The notes under the pieces are model-generated. The model made no database searches. It was not told where the DNA came from and was given only the letters and a program-made list of their open reading frames with translations. The translations under genes were made by a program, and so were the position numbers. A DNA stretch of 64,000 nt. Source: Nitrosomonas sp. GTDB taxonomy: Bacteria > Pseudomonadota > Gammaproteobacteria > Burkholderiales > Nitrosomonadaceae. Numbering within the stretch: the first letter of the stretch is position 1; each line of letters begins with the position of its first letter. The stretch spans positions 62,001 through 126,000 of the forward strand of contig NZ_JADZAJ010000032.1 of assembly GCF_020852615.1 (NCBI RefSeq). The letters are read 5' to 3'. Below, one piece after another: positions 1 to 9,464 of the stretch.

Positions 1-1693
1 CACCGCTCACTTTAGCGTAAGGCAGTGTTTGCCGGATGATGCGGGTAGCCTCGATGAAGTCCACCGCGTAGTTACTGTGCTCCTCAATACCCGTGGCAAT
101 CGCAAAAATGTTGGGGTCAAAGATAATATCTTCGGGTGGGAAATCAGCCTGCTCAATCAGCGTATGGTAGCTGCGTGTACAGATGCCCACCTTGCGCTGC
201 AAGGTATCGGCCTGCCCGGTCTCATCGAAAGCCATCACAATCACCGCGGCTCCATAACGGCGTGCCAGCCTGGCGTGGTGCAGAAATTCCGCTTCCCCTT
301 CCTTGAGACTGATCGAGTTAATGATTGCCTTGCCCTGAATGCATTTCAGACCCGCTTCAATTACTGTCCATTTGCTGGAATCGAGCATGATCGGCAACCG
401 GCAGATATCCGGTTCAGCGGCCACCAGATTCAGAAAGGTCACCATCGCCTTTTGCGAATCCAGCATTGCCTCATCCATGTTGATATCAATAATCTGCGCA
501 CCGTTTTCCACCTGACTGCGCGCCACCGCCAGTCCTTCGGTGTAATTGCCGTTGAGAATCAGCCGGGCAAATGCCTTGGAACCGGTGACGTTGGTACGCT
601 CCCCCACATTGACGAACAGGGAATGCTCATCAATATTGAGGGGCTCAAGACCGGAAAGCCGTAATTTTTTGGGAATATCAGGCAGCCTGCGCGGTGGAAT
701 CTCCCGGATCGCTTCAGCAATGGCAGCGATATGCTTCGGCGTGGTGCCACAACACCCGCCAACAATATTGACGAACCCCGACTGTGCAAAATCTTTGATC
801 AGCCGCGCAGTATATTCCGGTGTCTCGTCATAGCCGGTTTCAGCCAGTGGATTAGGCAGGCCAGCATTGGGGTGCGCGCTGGTAAAAACCTCGGCCACAT
901 TGGATAATTCCTCCACATACGGGCGCATCAGTTCCGCTCCCAGCGCACAGTTGATCCCTACCGAGAGAGGGCGCGCATGCCGTACCGAATTCCAGAAAGC
1001 TTCCGGTGTCTGCCCGGAAAGGTTACGCCCGGAAGCATCAGTGATCGTGACTGAAATCATCACCGGCAGACGTAATCCGTGCGTTTCAAAATACTGGTCA
1101 ATGGCAAATAACGCTGCCTTGGCATTCAGCGTATCGAAAATGGTTTCGACCAGTAAAATATCCGCACCGCCATCAACCAGCCCGCGCACCGATTCGGTAT
1201 AGCTTTCCACCAGACTGTCAAATGTGATGGCGCGAAATCCGGGATCATTGACATCCGGTGAAATCGAAGCTGTTTTGGTGGTAGGCCCGATCACACCGGC
1301 AACAAAACGGGGCTTTCCCGGTAGTTTTGCTTCTATCGCCCGTGCTTCCTCACACGCCAGACGTGCGCCCGCCACATTCAGCTCGTAAACCAGGTCTTCC
1401 ATGTGGTAATCAGCCATTGAAGGCGCATTCGAGTTGAATGTATTGGTCTCGATGATATCCGACCCGGCTTCGAGATAAGCGCGATGAATGGCGCGGATCC
1501 CCTCCGGTCTGGTCAGACAGAGCAGGTCGTTATTACCTCTGAGATCATGCGGGAAATCAGCAAAACGCTCGCCCCGGTAGTCTGCTTCAGTCAGCTTGTA
1601 GCTCTGGATCATCGTCCCCATGGCACCATCGAGCAATACGATGCGCTCGGCCAGTAACTGTTTCAGCAAATCAGCACGTTCATGCATAGTCAT
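1..1693 (-). CDS. metH: Cobalamin-dependent methionine synthase, N-terminal part
   Basis: This gene is open from an ATG at 1693 to the left edge, about 564 codons, so only the N-terminal half of a normal ~1200-residue MetH is visible. The protein starts [10 protein letters not shown] and shows the homocysteine-binding barrel ([11 protein letters not shown] near residue 20) with its zinc-thiolate cysteines in GINCALG and GGCCGTTP. The pterin-binding domain follows ([14 protein letters not shown], then [11 protein letters not shown]). The family transfers a methyl group from 5-methyltetrahydrofolate through cobalamin to homocysteine in the cytosol. An AAGG element precedes the ATG by about 9 bases. 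gltX lies upstream on the same strand with a 54-base gap. The cut end is a window artefact, not a truncation. Confidence 0.95.
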   Translation of the reverse strand, partial: MTMHERADLLKQLLAERIVLLDGAMGTMIQSYKLTEADYRGERFADFPHDLRGNNDLLCLTRPEGIRAIHRAYLEAGSDIIETNTFNSNAPSMADYHMEDLVYELNVAGARLACEEARAIEAKLPGKPRFVAGVIGPTTKTASISPDVNDPGFRAITFDSLVESYTESVRGLVDGGADILLVETIFDTLNAKAALFAIDQYFETHGLRLPVMISVTITDASGRNLSGQTPEAFWNSVRHARPLSVGINCALGAELMRPYVEELSNVAEVFTSAHPNAGLPNPLAETGYDETPEYTARLIKDFAQSGFVNIVGGCCGTTPKHIAAIAEAIREIPPRRLPDIPKKLRLSGLEPLNIDEHSLFVNVGERTNVTGSKAFARLILNGNYTEGLAVARSQVENGAQIIDINMDEAMLDSQKAMVTFLNLVAAEPDICRLPIMLDSSKWTVIEAGLKCIQGKAIINSISLKEGEAEFLHHARLARRYGAAVIVMAFDETGQADTLQRKVGICTRSYHTLIEQADFPPEDIIFDPNIFAIATGIEEHSNYAVDFIEATRIIRQTLPYAKVSG

Positions 1694-1747
1694 AACAGAC
1701 CTTCAGGTTGAAATTGTTCAGTCAGTGAAAACAAAACGGGGGAGATT

Positions 1748-3139
1748 TTATTTGGGAAACGCAGTCATGCCATCACGCAGGCGAAGCAATGTTTCCTCTT
1801 TCCCCAGCAGCTCCAGTACAGCATCGATCGCCGGGGTTTGTGTCTCGCCGGTGGCCATGACCCGCAACGGCATCGCCAGATGGGGAAATTTCAGATTGTG
1901 CGAGGAAACTGTCTGTTTGATTTCATGGTGGATACTCTCCCGCTTCCACTCAATCTGTACCAGGCGATCAATCAGATATTCCAGTACCGGACGGATTTCA
2001 GCAGTGAAATACTGCGTTCTGAATGCCTCAGAAGGTTCGATCGTCTGGAAAAAATAAACTGAAGCATCAGCCAGTTCCTCAACGGTACTGACACGATCTT
2101 TCAGTAAACCAACAATCCTGTGCAGGCTTTCTGCTGCCGGCAGACGATAGTTTCTTTCCAGCAGGAACGGCATCACCAGCTCTGTCAGCCGCGCATCGTC
2201 AGCCACCTTCAGATAATGCTGGTTCAGCCAGGTCAGTTTCTCCGGGTTAAATTTTGCCGGGGAGCGATTGATTGCTGTCAGGTCAAACCACTCTACCAGC
2301 TCCTCCCGGCTAAAGATTTCCTCATCACCGTGTGACCATCCGAGCCGCGCCAGATAATTGATCAACGCTTCCGGCAGATAACCCTGATCCCGATAATGCA
2401 TCACCGACACTGCTCCGTGCCGCTTGGAAAGCCGTTCTCCGTCCGCCCCCAGAATCATGGGCACATGCGCATATTGTGGTACGGATTCTCCCAGTGCCTT
2501 AAGGATATTGATCTGGCGCGGTGTATTGTTGACGTGATCATCCCCGCGGATGACATGTGTGATTCCCATATCGAGATCATCAAGCACCACACCAAAATTA
2601 TAGGTAGGGGTACCGTCACTCCTCAGCAATACCAGATCATCCAGCTCGTGGTTAGCCACGCTGATTTTGCCTTTTACCAGATCATTGAACGTCACATACC
2701 CTTCCAGTGGGGTTTTCAGGCGCACAACCGGTTTGATGCCTGCCGGCGGCGTCTGCCTGCTGTCACGCCAGCGACCGTCATAACGTGGTTTTAACCCGGC
2801 CAGGCGCTGCTGTTCCCGCAGCGCATCCAGCTCCTCCTTACTGGCATAGCACTGATAGGCAAGCCCTTGCGAAAGCAGCTGTTCCGCAACTTCGTGATAG
2901 CGATGCAACCGCTGCATCTGGTAATACGGCCCTTCATCATAATCGAGCCCCAGCCAGGCCATGCCGTCAAGAATCGCCTGCACTGATTGTTGGGTCGAAC
3001 GTTCAAGGTCGGTATCCTCGATTCTCAGTACAAATTTTCCGCCTGATTTCCGGGCAAACGCCCAGGAAAAAAGCGCAGTACGTGCCCCGCCAATATGAAG
3101 ATATCCGGTAGGGCTGGGAGCAAAGCGTGTTTTTACCAT
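1748..3139 (-). CDS. gltX: Glutamate--tRNA ligase
   Basis: This class I aminoacyl-tRNA synthetase charges tRNA-Glu in the cytosol. At 463 residues it has normal length. The HIGH-type signature is [13 protein letters not shown] near residue 10, and the KMSKS-type loop is ERLSKRHGA near residue 240. The acceptor-domain insert keeps the shape of the Escherichia coli enzyme (KPRYDGR), but three of the four E. coli zinc ligands are missing: the segment reads QCYASKEE and later GRWRD, where E. coli has CYC and GRCRH. It is therefore probably a zinc-free GluRS. The ATG at 3139 matches the family N-terminus ([12 protein letters not shown]). Neighbours are metH downstream and a divergent RNase gene. 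Confidence 0.96.
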   Translation of the reverse strand: MVKTRFAPSPTGYLHIGGARTALFSWAFARKSGGKFVLRIEDTDLERSTQQSVQAILDGMAWLGLDYDEGPYYQMQRLHRYHEVAEQLLSQGLAYQCYASKEELDALREQQRLAGLKPRYDGRWRDSRQTPPAGIKPVVRLKTPLEGYVTFNDLVKGKISVANHELDDLVLLRSDGTPTYNFGVVLDDLDMGITHVIRGDDHVNNTPRQINILKALGESVPQYAHVPMILGADGERLSKRHGAVSVMHYRDQGYLPEALINYLARLGWSHGDEEIFSREELVEWFDLTAINRSPAKFNPEKLTWLNQHYLKVADDARLTELVMPFLLERNYRLPAAESLHRIVGLLKDRVSTVEELADASVYFFQTIEPSEAFRTQYFTAEIRPVLEYLIDRLVQIEWKRESIHHEIKQTVSSHNLKFPHLAMPLRVMATGETQTPAIDAVLELLGKEETLLRLRDGMTAFPK

Positions 3140-3487
3140 CTGATTACACTAAAAATTGGAGTGTGGTTGTATGCGGTCATTTCTGTTTCCAGAGCTGTTT
3201 TTTCTCACCCGGGCAAGGTGAAAATATCTCCGGGTTAAGCCGAGCAGAGCAGATAATCAAACACTATTGCCTGCAGCCCCTGTTTTTTGATAAGGGGTCA
3301 TTATGTTACCATGAACGGCGCGTTTCCCTGTCTCCCCGGGTAGCTGACTGGCACAGCCTTTACCGCCCCAGCCGTTGATCCTGCAGGCATAATCCGCTTG
3401 TTTGCTCCATTGTTCGTCATTTATTGAATCGGATAACAATTAGAAAATGTTTTTTCATACGCTTTTCCGGGATGAGCTGAGGTTGAT
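3140..3487. other. Divergent intergenic region between gltX and the RNase gene
   Basis: About 350 bases without a convincing gene. It must hold the promoters for the two divergent genes, but no -10/-35 pair stands out. A weak hairpin (CCCCT ... AGGGG around 3280-3300) and a GAGG ribosome-binding site at 3479-3482 for the downstream TTG start are the only elements I can point to. Short open frames here show no recognisable protein. Confidence 0.4.
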
Positions 3488-5347
3488 TTGGTAAATGTCT
3501 TTTACGAAGAAGCCGGTGCCCTCAAAGTCGGCAGTGTTCTGACTGACAATACTGCTTCCCTGCAAATCGAATCGGCGCACGGGAAACGTTCCAAAATCAA
3601 GGCAACATCGGTTTTGTTACGTTTTGAAAATCCGCCAATGCATGGATTCATACAGCAGGCACAGGAAAAAGCGGCCGATATTGATGTCAATTTCCTGTGG
3701 GAATGTTGTGAAGAAACCCGGGAATTCACCGGACAGGAACTGGCTGGCGATTATTTTGGCCACACACCGGATCCCGTCGAAATTGCTGCCATCACGATTC
3801 TGCTCAGCCAGAATCCGGTTTATTTTCATAAAAAGGGGGCAGGCCGTTTCAGGGCAGCCCCGCCGGAAATCCTGCGGGCGGCACTGGCCAGCCGTGAAAA
3901 GAAACGACTGGCTGAGGAGAAACAGGCCGGCTACGTGCAGCAACTGACAAAATTTGAGCTGCCCGACACCTTCCGGCCGCTGATTGATGACCTGTTATAC
4001 CGGCCGGATAAAAATACAGTTGAATGGAAAGCGCTGGAAGCCGCATGTGAGGCTACCCGACTGAGCGTGCCCGGATTACTGGAACAATGCGGTGCGATTC
4101 CTTCAACACATGATTACCATTTCAACCAGTTTTTACACGAACATTTCCCGGAAGGGATCAGCACAGATTCATACCCTGCCGATTTAGCCGGCATGGCTCC
4201 GGAAGATTTACCGGAAGCCGGTGTCAGGGCATTCAGTATCGATGATGCCACTACAACTGAAATCGATGATGCCTTCTCTGTTACCCCGCTGAGCTACGGC
4301 AGTTTCCGGATTGGAATACACATTGCCACGCCCGCTTTGGGAGTGGCACCAGATTCCCTGCTTGACAAACTGGCAGCAAGACGTCTGTCCACGGTTTATC
4401 TCCCCGGCCGTAAAATCACCATGCTCCCGGAAAGTGTCATTCAGCACTTCACCCTGGGAGAAACGCACCAGCGGCCGGTACTCTCGTTATATCTGGAGGT
4501 GGCGGATGATTTCACCGTCACCCGCACTTTCAGCCGGATCGAGACCATTGAAGTTTCAACCAACCTGCGCCTTGATTCACTCGAACAGCAGTTTAACGAA
4601 ATCACCCTGCAAGACAACCGGACAGATTACCCTTTTGCCCATGAGCTGAAACTGCTCTGGAATTTTGCCTGCAAAATGGAAAAATTACGTGGCAAGGATC
4701 AGGACATCAACAGTGAAAAAACCGATTACAGTTTCGTCATAGTTCAGGATCATGTTTCGGTTTACGAACGTCGCCGGGGTGCCCCTATTGACAAGGTCGT
4801 ATCAGAACTGATGATTTTCGCCAATGCTGAATGGGGCAAGCAGCTGGCAGATGCCGGTTATGCCGGGATTTACCGCAGTCAGGGAAACGGCAAAGTGAAA
4901 ATGAGCCTGTCCCCTGCGCCACATCAGGGGCTGGGTGTATCACAATATGCCTGGAGCAGCTCGCCCATGCGGCGATACGTCGATCTTATCAACCAGCGCC
5001 AGTTAATCGCACTGGTGTCGGGCACCCCTCCACCCTACACCCGGGAAAACGACACACTGCTGATCACTATGCGTGATTTTGAAATTGCGTATGCAACCTA
5101 TGCGGATTTCCAGCGCGGTATGGAACGCTACTGGTGCCTGCGCTGGCTGCTGCAGGAAAACGTCAGCACATCCGGCGCCATCGTCATCAGGGAAAATCTG
5201 GTTAAACTGGATCGTCTGCCGCTGGTTGTCCGCGTACCCTCGTTACCGGATCTGTCTCCCGGCACGCCAGTCGCGATCGGCATCTCACAGATCAATCTGC
5301 TTGATCGTTCGCTCAACGCCAGTTTTCTTGGTAAAAGTGAAGGTTGA
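3488..5347 (+). CDS. RNase II/VacB-family 3'-5' exoribonuclease
   Basis: A 619-residue RNB-domain exoribonuclease, predicted to degrade RNA processively from the 3' end in the cytosol. The RNB active-site signature is visible as AFSIDDATTTEIDDAFSV near residue 250, with the metal-binding aspartates conserved. A second family block, SSPMRRYVDLINQRQL, lies near residue 495. The N-terminal ~200 residues do not look like the usual paired cold-shock domains, and the C-terminal part after the RNB domain is short, so it resembles the divergent RNase II-like proteins of betaproteobacteria and cyanobacteria rather than E. coli Rnb or Rnr. The start is TTG with GAGG five bases upstream. tonB follows after 3 bases, so the genes are probably co-transcribed. 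Confidence 0.88.
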   Translation: MVNVFYEEAGALKVGSVLTDNTASLQIESAHGKRSKIKATSVLLRFENPPMHGFIQQAQEKAADIDVNFLWECCEETREFTGQELAGDYFGHTPDPVEIAAITILLSQNPVYFHKKGAGRFRAAPPEILRAALASREKKRLAEEKQAGYVQQLTKFELPDTFRPLIDDLLYRPDKNTVEWKALEAACEATRLSVPGLLEQCGAIPSTHDYHFNQFLHEHFPEGISTDSYPADLAGMAPEDLPEAGVRAFSIDDATTTEIDDAFSVTPLSYGSFRIGIHIATPALGVAPDSLLDKLAARRLSTVYLPGRKITMLPESVIQHFTLGETHQRPVLSLYLEVADDFTVTRTFSRIETIEVSTNLRLDSLEQQFNEITLQDNRTDYPFAHELKLLWNFACKMEKLRGKDQDINSEKTDYSFVIVQDHVSVYERRRGAPIDKVVSELMIFANAEWGKQLADAGYAGIYRSQGNGKVKMSLSPAPHQGLGVSQYAWSSSPMRRYVDLINQRQLIALVSGTPPPYTRENDTLLITMRDFEIAYATYADFQRGMERYWCLRWLLQENVSTSGAIVIRENLVKLDRLPLVVRVPSLPDLSPGTPVAIGISQINLLDRSLNASFLGKSEG

Positions 5348-5350
5348 CGA

Positions 5351-6265
5351 TTGACGCAGCTCACCGCAGTTATCCGCTACCCCATGCAACCCGATCACAA
5401 AATTTATCCGGCACTGTTGATCTCACTGCTGTTGCATATGGCTGTCATTGCAGGTGTATCACTCAGTCTCCCCCAGCAGAAAACGACCAGGATCACCAGA
5501 TCCATGGATGTCATTCTGGTCAACAGTCAATCCTCAACCAGGCCGGCAGATGCGAAAGTACTGGCCCAGGCCAACCTTGATGGTGGCGGCAACGTGGCGG
5601 AAGACCGGCGGGCAAAAACGCCGCTGCCGGTACTGCCTGGTGTGAAACCCGTCATGAATCTGGCTGAAGCCACCCGGAAAACCAGACAACTGGAACAGGA
5701 AGTCAAAAAACTGCTGACGGCAGCTGAAAGCAAAACCCAAATTATCCAGCCGCCACCCCAGGCAAAGCCGGGGAAAGATAAACCCGTCCGGAATCCACCT
5801 GCCGCCAAACCGGATAATTACAATGATTTTATGCAGCGCAGCCTTGAAATTGCGCGTCTTGAAGCACAAATCGCAAAAGATCACGAGGCCTATCAGAAAC
5901 GGCCGAAGCGTACCTATATCGGGGCCCGTACCCGCGAATACCGCTTTGCCCGCTACCTGGAAGACTGGCGGCTCAAAGTGGAACGTATCGGTAACCTGAA
6001 TTACCCGGAAATTGCCAGAAAACAAAAACTTTACGGCAGCCTGCAGCTCACCGTGGGTGTGCGCTCCGATGGCAGTCTGGAATCAATCGGCATTGACCGT
6101 TCTTCCGGAATACAGGCACTGGACGATGCCGCCATCCACATTGTACGGCTGGCCGCACGTAACGGATTTGCGCCCTTCCCGCCCGATATCAGCCGTGATA
6201 CCGACATCCTGCATATTACCCGCACCTGGGTATTTTCCCGCTCAGACAAACTGCTGAGTGAATAA
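5351..6265 (+). CDS. TonB-family energy transducer
   Basis: This 304-residue protein has TonB architecture. There is one N-terminal inner-membrane helix (about residues 19-38, PALLISLLLHMAVIAGVSL), a proline/lysine-rich periplasmic spacer containing a coiled-coil-like segment (residues ~95-190), and a C-terminal TonB fold (YPEIARKQKLYGSLQLTVGV ... GIQALDDAAIHIVRLAA). Such proteins couple the proton-motive force to outer-membrane receptors. No exbB/exbD or receptor gene is adjacent. The TTG start at 5351 is supported by AAGG seven bases upstream; an ATG at 5384 is a weaker alternative without a Shine-Dalgarno. The gene begins 3 bases after the RNase stop and aroE follows after 26 bases. Confidence 0.85.
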   Translation: MTQLTAVIRYPMQPDHKIYPALLISLLLHMAVIAGVSLSLPQQKTTRITRSMDVILVNSQSSTRPADAKVLAQANLDGGGNVAEDRRAKTPLPVLPGVKPVMNLAEATRKTRQLEQEVKKLLTAAESKTQIIQPPPQAKPGKDKPVRNPPAAKPDNYNDFMQRSLEIARLEAQIAKDHEAYQKRPKRTYIGARTREYRFARYLEDWRLKVERIGNLNYPEIARKQKLYGSLQLTVGVRSDGSLESIGIDRSSGIQALDDAAIHIVRLAARNGFAPFPPDISRDTDILHITRTWVFSRSDKLLSE

Positions 6266-6291
6266 CGCTCAGATAACCGGAATCAGCAGGC

Positions 6292-7125
6292 ATGGATACC
6301 TACGCAGTCATTGGCAACCCGGTCACACACAGCAAATCACCATTTATTCATACCCGATTTGCACAGCAGACCGGCCGGATCATGCGCTACATCGCCCTGT
6401 CAGCACCATTGGACGGATTTGAACAAACTGTTCTGGATTTCCGGAAAGAAGGCGGCAAAGGCATGAACATCACCGTTCCGTTCAAATTTGAGGCTTACGC
6501 CCTTGCCAGTCGGCTGACAGATCGTGCCAGCGCAGCGCGTGCAGTCAACACATTCCGGTTTGAGGAGGCTGGAGAAATACTCGGCGACAATACCGACGGG
6601 ATTGGGCTGGTACGTGATATTGAGATCAATCTGAATTTTCCGCTGGAAGGTAAACAGATTCTGCTGATGGGAGCAGGGGGTGCCGCCAGCGGCGTCATTC
6701 TGCCATTGCTGCAACAGCACCCCGGTCTGCTGGCTATCGCCAACCGCAATCCGGATAAAGCCGTGTTACTGCAGCAGCAGTTTACAGGCTACGGCGATAT
6801 CGTTGCCGGGCATTATCAGGATTTTACCGGGCAACATTTTGACCTCATCATTAACGCCACCTCTGCCAGCCTGCACAATGCACTTCCCCCTGTACCGGCA
6901 GATTTACTGCATGGCACAGCACTTGCCTATGACATGCTTTACAGCAGCAGGCTGACACCATTTCTGGAATTCGCCAAAGCACAGGGAGTGACACATCTGG
7001 CTGATGGCGCCGGTATGCTGGTGGAACAGGCGGCAGAATCTTTTTCTCTGTGGCATGGCATTCACCCTGAAACACAGCCTGTTATCCGGCAACTCCGGGA
7101 TGAGTTGCATTGTCATGCCCCGTGA
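6292..7125 (+). CDS. aroE: Shikimate dehydrogenase (NADP+)
   Basis: A 277-residue AroE, which reduces 3-dehydroshikimate to shikimate in the chorismate pathway. The substrate site is visible as VIGNPVTHSKSP at residues 5-16. The catalytic lysine lies in MNITVPFK (~residue 62-65), the partner aspartate in GDNTDGIG (~100) and the dinucleotide-binding glycines in LLMGAGGAASG (~125). Its TGA overlaps the likely GTG start of mtgA, so translational coupling is probable. No oddities were seen. Confidence 0.96.
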   Translation: MDTYAVIGNPVTHSKSPFIHTRFAQQTGRIMRYIALSAPLDGFEQTVLDFRKEGGKGMNITVPFKFEAYALASRLTDRASAARAVNTFRFEEAGEILGDNTDGIGLVRDIEINLNFPLEGKQILLMGAGGAASGVILPLLQQHPGLLAIANRNPDKAVLLQQQFTGYGDIVAGHYQDFTGQHFDLIINATSASLHNALPPVPADLLHGTALAYDMLYSSRLTPFLEFAKAQGVTHLADGAGMLVEQAAESFSLWHGIHPETQPVIRQLRDELHCHAP

Positions 7126-7856
7126 AATTCACACGCACACCTCCATCTTCCCCATCCAAATCCAGGCTGATCAGCACCTGGCTGCTGCGTCCGCTGTTAC
7201 TGCTCCTGACGACAGCCCTGCTTTACCAGTCCTGGTTCCTGCTGCACATCGTCTACTGGCACACCTACCCTGTCACCACCAGCGCACTGATGCGGGACCG
7301 GCTGGAAACCATGCGCCGGCAAAACCCTGCTGCAGAATTACAGCACCAATGGGCAGATTACGCACAGATCTCCGGCCATCTCAAACGGGCTGTTATTGCC
7401 GCTGAAGATGCCCGTTTCCTGCAGCACCAGGGGTTTGATTACCAGGCGATTGAAACCGCCTGGAAAAAAAACCTGAAACAGCGCAAATGGGCAGCCGGCG
7501 GATCAACCATCAGCCAGCAGCTTGCCAAGAATCTGTTTTTATCCACAGAGAAAACTGTGTTGCGCAAGTTCCAGGAAACCCTTATCACCCTGATGCTGGA
7601 AGCAATACTGACCAAACGGCGTATTCTGGAAATCTACCTGAACATCATCGAATGGGGTGATGGTATCTTCGGCATCGAGGCTGCCGCCCGCCATTATTTT
7701 GGAATACCTGCATCATCACTCACCCCTGCACAGGCCGCCTGGCTGGCCTCCATCATTCCGAATCCACGTTTTTATGACAGCCACCGCAAACTGCCTAAAC
7801 TGCTCAGAAAATCCGAAATTATTCTGTCACGCCTGCCGACAGCAAAAATTCCCTAA
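7122..7856 (+). CDS. mtgA: Monofunctional biosynthetic peptidoglycan transglycosylase
   Basis: This GT51 enzyme polymerises lipid II into glycan strands at the inner membrane. It has an N-terminal transmembrane segment (LLLLLTTALLYQSWFLL, residues ~20-40). It then shows the canonical GT51 motifs in order: EDARFLQHQGFD with the catalytic glutamate, GGSTISQQLAKNLFL, RKFQETLITLMLE and KRRILEIYLNIIEWG. No transpeptidase domain follows, as expected for MtgA (about 240 residues). I prefer the GTG at 7122, which overlaps the aroE stop as GTGA; a TTG at 7110 would add four residues. It lies downstream of aroE in a likely rnb-like/tonB/aroE/mtgA operon. Confidence 0.93.
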   Translation: MKFTRTPPSSPSKSRLISTWLLRPLLLLLTTALLYQSWFLLHIVYWHTYPVTTSALMRDRLETMRRQNPAAELQHQWADYAQISGHLKRAVIAAEDARFLQHQGFDYQAIETAWKKNLKQRKWAAGGSTISQQLAKNLFLSTEKTVLRKFQETLITLMLEAILTKRRILEIYLNIIEWGDGIFGIEAAARHYFGIPASSLTPAQAAWLASIIPNPRFYDSHRKLPKLLRKSEIILSRLPTAKIP

Positions 7857-8033
7857 CCTTGCTGAAAATAACCCGGTTCATTCTCCCGGAAAGATTTTTT
7901 TGTAATCTTCCCTTTCCACGCTTGCACTAACTGGTATTCTCCACACCAGTTTCCGGGTAATGGTAATGGATATCAGCGGATATAATTGCCTTGCTTTTTT
8001 ATAACGCCCAGTAACCTGAACAGCAAACCTGCC

Positions 8034-9464
8034 ATGACTGAAGAAAACCGCGAAAATCCGGAAGAGAAACAGCAGAAAGTAATTTCCCTGCTGCAAAAAT
8101 ACAAGCTGGTCGAAGGATTTGTCCGCCTGCAGGATTCCCCGGAGCCGGAGCTGATCGAATCAATCATACAAAAGCAGAATCTGGCCAATTTGCGACAGGC
8201 GCTGGACAGACTTCATCCGGCAGATATCGCCCATCTCCTTGAATCCCTCCCGCTTGAAGATCGCCTGATTATCTGGGGGATGGTCAAGGCCGAGCAGGAT
8301 GGTGAGGTGCTGCTTGAAGTCTCCGACGCGGTTCGCCAGACACTGATCGAGGACATGGACAGCAGGGAGCTGGTTGCGGCGGCAGAACAGCTCGATGCAG
8401 ATGAAATTGCCGACCTGGCACCGGATTTGCCATCTGAAGTCATGGAAGATGTCTTTCGGGCATTGCCGACGGAAGAACGTGAACAACTGCGCGCTGCCAT
8501 GTCCTATTCCGAGGATGCAGTCGGCGCGTTAATGGATTTTGATGTGATTACCGTGCGCAGCGATGTGCGCATCGAGGTAGTGCTGCGCTATTTGCGCCGG
8601 CTGGGTGAATTACCGGATCACACCGATCAGCTGTTCGTGGTTGGCCGTGATGAGCAGCTGCAGGGTGCATTGCTGTTGAATCAGTTACTGGTGAGTGACC
8701 CTGAATCTTCAGTGGCAGAAGTTATGGCGCACGACACCGTCAAATTTTTGCCGGATGATAAAGCGGAAGAGGCCACTCATGCATTTGAACGCTATGATCT
8801 GGTCACGGCTCCGGTTGTCTCTCAGGAAGGAAAATTGCTGGGCCGGGTAACTGTCAATGCAGCCATTGATTTCATCCGCGAAAGAGCTGATCTCGAAGCG
8901 CGCAACCAGGCCGGGCTGAGTGAAGAAGAAGATCTGTTTGCCCCCATCTGGAAAAGTGTACGCAACCGCTGGGCCTGGCTGGCGATCAATCTGGTCACGG
9001 CGTTTATTGCTTCCCGTGTCATTGGATTGTTTGAGGATTCAATCGAGAAACTGGTAGCACTCGCGGCGCTGATGCCGATTGTGGCAGGTGTTGGCGGGAA
9101 TTCGGGCAATCAGACCATCACCATGATCGTCCGCGCCATCGCGCTGGGACAGGTGAATCAGGACAGCACGCTCAAACTGATCAGCAAGGAAATCGGTGTC
9201 GGTATCGTCAACGGTATCGTATGGGGAAGTGTGGTCGGGATATTCACTTACACCCTCTACCATGATGTCCAGCTGGGTCTGGTCATTTCTCTGGCCATGC
9301 TGCTGAATCTGCTGCTGGCAGCAACGGTTGGCGTGCTTATCCCGCTGATTCGCATAAAACTCGGGCGCGATCCCGCTCTTGGCTCCAGCGTCATGATCAC
9401 GGCTGTCACTGACAGCGGCGGTTTTTTTATTTTCCTGGGTCTGGCCACGTTATTTCTGCTTTGA
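8034..9464 (+). CDS. mgtE: Magnesium transporter MgtE
   Basis: An inner-membrane Mg2+ channel of the MgtE family, about 476 residues from the ATG at 8034. The order is a cytosolic helical MgtE-N domain (residues ~25-125, with HPADIAHLLESLP), two CBS domains (~130-250, MDFDVITVRSDVRIEVVL and MAHDTVKFLPDD), a connecting helix, then a five-helix membrane domain starting near residue 305. The pore signature GGNSGNQTITMIVRA is intact. In known members, Mg2+ binding to the cytosolic part closes the channel. An in-frame TTG at 7986 would add 16 unlikely residues. The 177-base upstream gap shows no recognisable M-box. Its 3' end overlaps the convergent nucleotidyltransferase gene by 15 bases. Confidence 0.94.
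   Translation: MTEENRENPEEKQQKVISLLQKYKLVEGFVRLQDSPEPELIESIIQKQNLANLRQALDRLHPADIAHLLESLPLEDRLIIWGMVKAEQDGEVLLEVSDAVRQTLIEDMDSRELVAAAEQLDADEIADLAPDLPSEVMEDVFRALPTEEREQLRAAMSYSEDAVGALMDFDVITVRSDVRIEVVLRYLRRLGELPDHTDQLFVVGRDEQLQGALLLNQLLVSDPESSVAEVMAHDTVKFLPDDKAEEATHAFERYDLVTAPVVSQEGKLLGRVTVNAAIDFIRERADLEARNQAGLSEEEDLFAPIWKSVRNRWAWLAINLVTAFIASRVIGLFEDSIEKLVALAALMPIVAGVGGNSGNQTITMIVRAIALGQVNQDSTLKLISKEIGVGIVNGIVWGSVVGIFTYTLYHDVQLGLVISLAMLLNLLLAATVGVLIPLIRIKLGRDPALGSSVMITAVTDSGGFFIFLGLATLFLL

Noticed and set aside
1-1693. metH as a truncated pseudogene
   Set aside because: The frame is open to the window edge and all expected motifs are intact, so the loss is due to the window boundary.
3429-3442. 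GGATAACAATT, resembling part of the lac operator
   Set aside because: Only one half-site is present and no LacI-family gene or sugar operon is nearby; a chance match.
5534-6025. A 163-codon minus-strand frame inside tonB
   Set aside because: Antisense to the proline-rich and C-terminal part of TonB; no protein features.
7857-8033. M-box magnesium riboswitch upstream of mgtE
   Set aside because: The gap is only about 177 bases and I could not find the conserved M-box helices or a terminator; weak hairpins only.
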